NCBI GenBank assembly: GCA_963931865.1
Contig: OZ007518.1
Coordinates: 8,236,361-8,300,360, forward strand
Direction of reading: 5' to 3'
Source of the DNA: Axinella damicornis
Lineage: Eukaryota > Porifera > Demospongiae > Axinellida > Axinellidae
Length of the DNA: 64,000 nt
This document shows, piece after piece, positions 60,101 through 64,000 of the stretch; position 1 is the stretch's first letter; every line of letters starts with the position of its first letter. Position numbers and translations under genes: made by a program. The notes below the pieces were generated by a model. That model was not told where the DNA came from, ran no database searches, and worked only from the letters and a program-made list of their open reading frames with translations.

Positions 60101-60311
60101 GCTAAGTGGGGGAGGGGATCAAGTTGCTTGAATACCACTTGAACACCTAAGTATGACATACTTGATGCCTGGTCCATTTTTGTATCCACAGCTGAAAGAA
60201 AGCCTTGAGAGTACCAACCGCAAAATGGAAAAACTGCAAGAATTATGTGAGCATCTGACGAAGCTGACCTCTCACCTCTGCACCAAAGCTGATGAGTACA
60301 TTAGTGAATGA
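36360..60311 (+). CDS. Dynamin-like large GTPase with coiled-coil tail
   Basis: Exons: 36360-36535, 37394-37493, 39615-39731, 40422-40662, 40722-41109, 41193-41323, 43128-43258, 43530-43653, 45003-45202, 46803-46842, 53170-53251, 53708-53752, 55344-55406, 59364-59466, 59671-59772, 60192-60311. Phases match throughout: 2,163 nt, 721 codons including the stop. Residues counted from 36360: P-loop GHLNVGKST (42-50), switch I candidate with AATS, G3 DTPGTGD (160-166), G4 TKFD (224-227). After the G domain come charged helices, an acidic Ser-rich linker (SIEEESSSES) and coiled coils to the end. P-loop and DTPG spacing resemble the dynamin/mitofusin superfamily. The 5' end is open in phase 0, which fits splicing from 30753. 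The 46803-46842 exon is weak because it lies in a repeat, but it supplies the needed phase change. A nested gene and a transposon occupy two introns. Confidence 0.72.
37558..38045. repeat. Dispersed element with GC-rich ~29-bp tandem core
   Basis: Begins CATCAATACATTAAGATTTT, contains tandem GCAGCAGTTGAAGCGGACGC-type units (about 37755-37980), and ends GAAGTAGCTGAGCGAGCGAA. A second copy in the same orientation is at 46158-46785. Antisense ORFs rich in LLPDCVRFNCC are artefacts of the tandem core. Confidence 0.8.
38400..39450. repeat. Left arm of a large inverted duplication
   Basis: At least three blocks are inverted at 45230-46840: 38400-38450 (CAGTGAAGGCAGGTCCACTA), 38458-38525 (GCTGCTGAAGACAAAGCACA) and 39230-39450 (AGCACCCACACCAAG, GATGGCAGAAACAAGAGCC). 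The arms enclose GTPase exons 39615-45202. Confidence 0.8.
38872..38944 (-). tRNA. tRNA-Thr(AGT)-like sequence, possibly a SINE head
   Basis: On the minus strand a 73-nt cloverleaf can be drawn: acceptor GGCCCAG/CTGGTCC (one mismatch), D stem GCTT/GAGC with AGTGGTAA loop, anticodon stem TCTGG/TCAGA with loop CTAGTAT (anticodon AGT), T arm TTGGG-TTCGAAT-CCCAG. Both internal promoter boxes (TGGCTTAGTGG-like A box, GGTTCGAATCC B box) are present. It lies in an intron within repeat-rich DNA, so a tRNA-derived SINE or pseudogene is as likely as a functional tRNA. Confidence 0.55.
41193..45202 (+). CDS. Helical middle region of the GTPase
   Basis: Exons 41193-41323, 43128-43258, 43530-43653, 45003-45202. 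Lys/Glu-rich helices, for example KMKDDHLRYLKLAKGELTKQ, RECLRSIDEERDSLEDIM and ALQRSKRWVLDEVKGFKEQC, with DVTAFLDNMVKGLEQIF in the last exon. This suits a dynamin-type stalk, but no specific family is recognised. Confidence 0.75.
41940..42590. other. Intron with long C homopolymers
   Basis: A C run of about 35 nt at 42158-42192 and C-rich sequence at 42543-42570 bracket a stretch with weak similarity to the C-run sequence at 17190-17225. No exon recognised. Homopolymer length is uncertain in any assembly. Confidence 0.6.
42593..43115. repeat. ~89-bp tandem repeat, about six copies
   Basis: Unit contains TTGGCACCTTAAGCTTCACT, ATATTAGCTACCTATC, TTCCTCTGCAGTTGAACTTG and TATTATTCATTAGCAAAG. Each unit carries a perfect-looking acceptor (CTTCCTCTGCAG). 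The last unit ends 12 nt before the real exon acceptor at 43126-43127. Confidence 0.92.
44151..44737. mobile_element. Foldback element of the GCCTCGTTCCCAGGC family
   Basis: Left end TTAGCCTCGTTCCCAGGCTC, right end the inverse with GAGCCTGGGAACGACGCTA. Its interior (GGTCAAACCATTGACTTCCG, TTTTGTGGTAAATG) is also found, inverted, in 54765-55280, so the two are copies of one subfamily. Confidence 0.8.
45230..46840. repeat. Right arm of the large inverted duplication, with an insertion
   Basis: Inverse of 38400-39450. It is interrupted at 46158-46785 by a second copy of the 37558-38045 element. The left arm, reading GGTAATACGGACTCAG without interruption, preserves the empty site. The small GTPase exon 46803-46842 lies at the end of this arm. 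Confidence 0.8.
46158..46785. mobile_element. Second copy of the GC-rich tandem-core element
   Basis: Same ends and tandem AGCAGCAGTTGAAGCGGACG units as 37558-38045, with more repeat units. Flanked by CTGAGTCC on the left and ATTATTACCTCC on the right, which are contiguous in the inverted arm. Confidence 0.75.
47103..48094 (+). CDS. Small nested gene or alternative 3' end, function unknown
   Basis: Exons 47103 (or ATG at 47151)-47253, 47626-47850, 47970-48094, phases 1 and 1, stop TAA at 48092-48094, AATAAA at 48218. From the ATG it is 150 residues: MEEAENTVLCEATVANLYTR at the start, GRSYLYNISRYETRPLRDG in the middle, MICTTLRIYLVDPAYMC near the end. Cys-rich, no family recognised. The first exon is also open upstream to an acceptor at 47101-47102 in phase 0, the phase in which the GTPase exon 45202 ends. 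So it could instead be an alternative C-terminus of the GTPase rather than an independent nested gene. Confidence 0.6.
48218..48223 (+). terminator. Polyadenylation signal AATAAA
   Basis: Canonical hexamer 124 nt after the stop at 48094. It supports a transcript ending here. Confidence 0.6.
48530..48900. repeat. 28-bp tandem repeat GGTGTACAAATTTGTAAACC
   Basis: About 13 copies of a unit with GGTGTACAAATTTGTAAACC then TCTGTGAA. A related motif (GGTGTACAAATTTGTATGCC) forms a second array at 52330-52550, and isolated copies occur near 49490 and 51720. The antisense ORF is a repeat artefact. Confidence 0.9.
48901..50243. other. Intronic or intergenic DNA without a recognised gene
   Basis: No exon that I can support. 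Short duplications such as CATGGACACATGGGAACAGA occur near 48920 and 49035, and a (CTAG)n run lies at 50099-50119. Confidence 0.5.
50253..51121. mobile_element. Foldback element with 9-bp target-site duplication
   Basis: Flanked on both sides by AGTCGAGAC (50244-50252 and 51122-51130). The inverted arms start GGCTGTATACAATCGGTGGA, contain (CTGGACTA)n units, and extend for more than 200 bp with TTTCAGTGAGAAGCTAAACC and GATTTCC-GGTCAAAGGTCACGTGCATAT. A 9-bp duplication and long arms suggest a Mutator-type foldback. A smaller element is inserted in the left arm only. Confidence 0.88.
50332..50480. mobile_element. 149-bp MITE nested in the foldback arm, 8-bp target-site duplication
   Basis: Bounded by CCCAAAAT at 50324-50331 and 50481-50488. 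Inverted ends share GTTAGCGACAGTACGTTAGC. The opposite arm of the host element reads GGAATTTTGGGTGAGTCC without interruption, giving an intact empty site. The 8-bp duplication fits hAT-type insertion. Confidence 0.9.
52330..52550. repeat. Tandem repeat with GGTGTACAAATTTGTATGCC
   Basis: About four units of roughly 60 bp, each with CTGCTGCAACATTCTGTGAC, GAATCGGGCAATGCC and the GTGTACAAATTTGTA core shared with the array at 48530-48900. Confidence 0.85.
52995..53086. mobile_element. Hairpin of the GCCTCGTTCCCAGGC family
   Basis: CCTCATTCCCAGGCCTCCAC through AGCTTTTGTCG and its inverse, ending GGCCTGGGAACGAGGCTA. One arm of the same subfamily recurs at 47493-47540. Confidence 0.85.
53170..60311 (+). 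CDS. C-terminal coiled-coil exons of the GTPase
   Basis: Seven exon pieces in phase: acidic SIEEESSSESRIAPKWFRWK, then KLPWWEQLMEAS, INRIVHEPGSPSQQPSS, LQATVDKLGECLKEECDEYF, SYIDQYRYEQEQRLRVF, and a final helix LEKLQELCEHLTKLTSHL-like ending at the TGA (60309-60311). The transposon at 55508-59154 lies in the intron 55407-59363. An alternative terminal exon at 52635-52744 with a hydrophobic LLAAAATSIQRFFCCIQV would also join in phase after 46842. Confidence 0.65.
53995..54632. mobile_element. Dispersed repeat, inverted copy of 31237-31945
   Basis: Begins with the palindromic GCGCGCGCATGCGCGAAGCG and a shortened CAGT run, then follows 31945 to 31237 in reverse, without the hairpin insertion seen in the other copy. 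Confidence 0.8.
54765..55280. mobile_element. Foldback element, same subfamily as 44151-44737
   Basis: Left CTAGCCTCATTCCCAGGCAC, right inverse ending GATCCTGGGAACAAGGCTA; the interior matches 44151-44737 inverted. Confidence 0.8.
56132..58834 (-). pseudogene. Tigger/pogo transposase with C-terminal zinc finger, frameshifted
   Basis: DDE transposase encoded by exons 58834-58040 and 57894-56132. An N-terminal helix-turn-helix (SMKEAMKAVHDGKMSINRAA, GVPPTTLKDR) and a second HTH region precede the catalytic core: first Asp in NCDESGMPF, second in LLLDGHSSHYQPD, third in QPMDVGCFGPLKK. A Pro/Thr/Ser-rich stretch, a long Lys/Glu helix and a Cys-rich PHD/RING-like end (CCVCSG, CPVC) follow. A perfect 17-bp tandem duplication (58104-58120 = 58121-58137) shifts the frame between the first and second catalytic Asp and brings a stop at 58091-58093. 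Apart from that, both exons are open. Confidence 0.9.
58104..58137. repeat. 17-bp perfect tandem duplication
   Basis: TATAGCTTGACCAGCAG twice in a row inside the first transposase exon. One copy must be removed to keep the transposase frame, so this is the inactivating lesion. Confidence 0.93.
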
Positions 60312-62088
60312 TATTATTTTTATACCATGATATTATTATACCATCATGTACATACTGCACCTTACTACTGACCTGCTTGAATGCAGTCATATATAGCACT
60401 TGCATGCACACACAAATTCTGTATTCTATGGCATTATTATGCCAATATAAGTTTGTAACTTCCTATAATGAACATGCATGTCCACTCAGAAAGCTCTGTG
60501 GATTAATGTATGGTCTTCTTTCCAGTCTGTTTAAGCCCTTAAAATTATTATTATAACATGTTATACGAGGAGTCAATTTTCTCAAATACCAATGCTCTGT
60601 CCCCCAGATTGAAAACGAAATTTAATAGGGCAGGTGCATGATTGTATGCGTGGAAATTCAGGGACATGGAATGACTCTCATGCAAATCTCTGCAGGTTTA
60701 TACAACCACCAAAAAAATAATTATTGCCCAAATTTCATGCTCTTCAAATGTGGTGGCCGACAATACCTGCTCCTTGCCAGGATAGAAAATCCTGTGTTCC
60801 TGCAAACAATGACGGCTTATCATTGGCTCGCATGCATCTCAATGTACACGTACTATATTGTGTATGATGCATGTGAGCCACATGCATGCAGATATAGGTG
60901 GAAATGCAAAAACTCTATATATATATGATCGACAGCTAGGCCTTGCTACTATGGCCATAATAGGGCTCACAATAGCCACAAGTATAGTATTATTATGATT
61001 GTCCTTTTAAATTCTGTCATGTAATTTGAATGCCATCGCTAATGATTACGTAACTGAGCTTCTTGTTATACTTTTATAACAGTCATTACTACTCTCGCAG
61101 GCAGGCTTCTGTCTCACTCCAGCCTTCGTGTGCCATACTGATCTGACAGCTGCATGTCACCAGCTACATTTGTATAGCTAGGTTGGAAGTTCTGCACATA
61201 CATAATAACCTATACGTCAGTATACGACACCCCCACAATGTTATGCTTCACTGTGTAACTAAATGGACCCTGCACTGCAGCCTAGGGATTCCGACCTCCC
61301 ACATCAAGTGTTGAGCACTGAATTTCAAACAGTAAGGAGTAGGGATATATACATGTATATAGCTCTGATCTGCATACAGCGGATTGTTGAATCGGATCCT
61401 TCCTGTGCAATGGTTTTCCACCTTAAAACTCAATTAGAAAGACACTCAATAGAACAGACTAATTAATTTGCCATCATGGGCTGTTCAGAGTACGTGTTTG
61501 CACTTCCCAATTCTCAAGGCCTGCATGCAAGAAGAATTAAGTGCTTGTTTTGGGGTGAAATGTAGCCATCTGATTAGAACTATGTTGTGGTCTAATCTTT
61601 ATGTGGTTGTGAGACAAGTCAAATTACAAGGAGCAACTGGGCACTTCAGTTGACAATGCAAAACCAACGGTAGTAATGTAAAATACTATCACGCAGTCAG
61701 TTGCAAGAGGTATTGAGAAGCATCCATTACTAGCTACCACAGAGGCTGCACTTCCAATTTCATACAGGTCAGTGCTTCAGTTACTATATATGGCTAGCTA
61801 GCTAGCTAATTATAATTCTTCCTTTTGGATCCATCTTCAAGATCTGAAAGCTCTAAAGGAAAAACTCTAGCTAAACCTGATAGAGACAGCAGAAGAATAA
61901 CGTGTGCATGTGCCATTGATTGACCGTCTCTAGTAGCTAGTAATGGATACATCATGGGGGGAGTGTGACGACAAAATGTTCTCCACAGGGAAGTACCACC
62001 AATTAGAAAAATTCACAAGCCTATACTCAGACACTAGTACATACTAGCCTCATTCTAAATACAATGAAGTTGAAAGAATGATGCACAA
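60312..62088. other. Intergenic region between convergent genes
   Basis: No exon that I can support. AT-rich; includes AATATA at about 60443 as a possible variant polyadenylation signal for the GTPase gene. Convergent with the G6Pase gene on the minus strand. Confidence 0.5.
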
Positions 62089-63566
62089 CTAGTCACCATA
62101 CAACCTAACTCTTCTCAAAAGAAACTCGGGAGAAGCAGTAAGCAATGGCAATAACATATACTTGAGTAAGGATACACAATAAAACAAAATGTGACTTCCT
62201 GCATACACTGGTACATTGTTCAACACTGCTATCCACCCAATAGATAGTAATGCCCCCACAACTCTATCGATCTTTGATCTGGAATCGGACAATATCCAGT
62301 TGTATGGAAGAAACTTTGAAGCAGCTGCTAATCCAAAAATGCTACCTGAGCTTCTCATGAGAGAGTAAAATGGAGTTGTATCAAGATGTATCCACGCAGG
62401 ATCGTCACAGTGACTCAGCGCTTTGGGAATAGAAAACATAGGGTCAATTCCCAGCAGTATCAAGGCATAATATGACGAAACAGCACCGAACAGCATCACG
62501 ACTCCTGTGATCAGGAACGAACGGGTGTTCTGGTGTTCTATTATCATGAAAGCACTATACTGAACAGTGAATTTGTGCACCAGCAGACCAACTACAATCC
62601 CTAGAACAACCTGATGTAAGAAATGTGTCGAAATCAGCAATCGTGACATGGCTATGAGAAACACAAAAGCTCCCATGACAAGATTCATCAGCTGACGCAA
62701 TTCTGACTTGATGTTCGCATAATATCTCAATCCATGGTTGGAGTTCTGGTGGCGAAGACGTTCAAATGATGACTTGATGTTTTGCAAGCATTCCCTCCTT
62801 CCCAAGTACACAGTGATGTAGAATACACAGGAGAGGAGAACTGCAAGTGCCACCGTCACATGACCACTGGGATTGCCTGAACGTGTGTATGCATGGGAGA
62901 TACAGAGGTTTGCATAAAGCTTGCAACAAGCCCTGCTTACAGTGCTGAGACTAGAAAACCACAAGTCCCACCCTGTGCCATTACCCTACCTTAGTAGTGC
63001 AATAATTTGCTACTTAGCGCTTCCTTGCTGTAATAGGTCACTATGTACACAGGGGGGACTTGTGGTTTTCTAGTCTCAGCAGTGCTCAGCAGTGTTTGTT
63101 GCAAGCTTTATGCAAACCTCTGTAAGATACAGCATCCATATATAATCCCAGCTACATACAGGTTTGCACAACAATATTCATGGTTATTAAAGTTTAGTTA
63201 GATGTAAGGTCTATTTCTGGACTAAGAATACTACATCGTTGCTACATGTATAGGACTCAGCACCTGCATTTTAAGCGGTGTTGAGCAGAAGGCAAGTCAA
63301 ATCAGAAGCATGACTTCAGTCCTATATTTAATGGCTTGAAACAATGCCCCCTCTAACTTCTGCACCACCGTATCAGGAGGGAACAAACATTCCCACAGCA
63401 GTTACGCTTTCTATGTCACGGACTCCAGTGCAAAAATAATATGGTTCAAGTGACTGTTCTGTATATGCTGACCTGGTCCGGTCTCACAGGTAACGGGCAG
63501 CTGTAATAGGTGATAGTTGGTTGGCCACATATCACTCTCTTTCACCCACCAGTAGGGACGATCACC
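62089..63566 (-). CDS. Glucose-6-phosphatase family, C-terminal exons
   Basis: ER-membrane phosphatase of the G6PC family, which hydrolyses glucose-6-phosphate in the ER lumen. Exons 63566-63473 and 62876-62089, phase 1. The first has the family signature GDRPYWWVKESD and PVTCETGPG. The second starts GNPSGH and has SRLLISTHFLHQVVLGIVVG, so the catalytic Arg and both His of the PAP2/G6Pase active site are present. Several hydrophobic helices follow to the stop at 62089. There is no C-terminal KKXX signal: it ends RLYGD. N-terminal exons lie further right. A stretch at about 63880-63990 encoding LMVVGDR-like sequence before a donor is a weak candidate. The family member (G6PC1/2/3) cannot be decided. 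Confidence 0.92.
62900..63124. mobile_element. Foldback of ~225 bp in the G6Pase intron
   Basis: CAGAGGTTTGCATAAAGCTT and CTAGAAAACCACAAGTCCC at the left are inverted at 63058-63122. Arms about 65 bp; no ORF. Confidence 0.85.
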
Positions 63567-64000
63567 CTGCAGAAACCTATTTACATAAGGCTTCAGTCAT
63601 AACAATGGTTATACAACAGAAGGGTGCCCCTGTGTGGATAATCATACAATAGTTTACAAGGATGCACTGACAAGTCAGGTCAGGTAGGACATTTGCATGA
63701 CAATGCTCCATCAAGTGACTTATTATCGCTACATATCAATACTACACATGAAGTGGTGATAGGTGTACCTCCCTCCTGACCAATCACGGACTGCCTTTCA
63801 GTGCAGTACTGGGAGTTATATACCTATACCAGACCTGACGGCCTGGGAACGAGGCTACATCTACCAGGGTACCTGTCACCAACTACCATCAACACATATA
63901 AATATGCGACCACATTTCTCATAAGCATCCATGGGCATATCAGACTCACTCTCCAGTGAGCTAGAATGCTAAGTTACCTACCATTTGAGTATAATGTTAA

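Noticed and set aside
63880..63990. Candidate N-terminal G6Pase exon (minus strand, VLYMLMVVGDR-like)
   Set aside because: Only a short partial resemblance; the phase at its donor does not join the exon at 63566 directly, and no linking exon was found.

Overview
The window is metazoan nuclear DNA. It has multi-exon genes with GT-AG introns, and its Ig, Death-domain, SerRS, G6Pase and pogo-type sequences are all animal-like. The short introns, compact gene spacing and very many foldback elements suggest a sponge or another early-branching animal; that placement is inference. A run of exactly 200 Ns at 16071-16270 marks a scaffold join.

Left part (1-16 kb, minus strand): one large gene that I cannot name. 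It encodes repeated Ski/Sno/Dac-like (DHD-like) domains, five C4 zinc modules of the form CX2CX10CX2C, and a C-terminal coiled coil. Many of its introns contain enormously expanded pyrimidine microsatellites that end exactly at the 3' splice site. Inverted copies of one minisatellite lie at 1-478 and 10815-11370. Across the gap (17.37-20.24 kb, plus strand) is the 3' half of cytosolic seryl-tRNA synthetase; its 5' exons are missing.

Centre (20.7-60.3 kb, plus strand): the most interesting locus. Phase-compatible exons encode an unrecognised N-terminal region, an Ig domain, a Death domain, a long coiled coil, eight more Ig domains (each on an exon of exactly 303 nt) and a truncated ninth Ig exon. 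The path then goes either to a transmembrane tail with a stop at 34008 or, in the same phase, to a dynamin-like GTPase with a coiled-coil tail ending at 60311. Read as one transcript this is about 2,269 residues: Ig-Death-coiled coil-Ig8-GTPase. Read as two genes, it is a Death/Ig protein next to a large GTPase. The architecture resembles an intracellular innate-immune sensor or effector (MALT1 also combines Death and Ig domains), but that role is inference. A small intact gene (47.1-48.1 kb) and a pogo/Tigger transposon (55.5-59.15 kb, disabled by a 17-bp duplication) sit in introns of the GTPase part.

Right end (62.1-63.6 kb, minus strand): the 3' exons of a glucose-6-phosphatase family gene.

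The remaining DNA is dominated by foldback/MITE elements. One dispersed family ends in TAGCCTCGTTCCCAGGC. There is also a nested pair with clear target-site duplications and matching empty sites, an inverted duplication flanking the GTPase exons, and a tRNA-Thr-like sequence. Exon borders were placed by eye from splice signals, reading phase and domain continuity, without transcript data.
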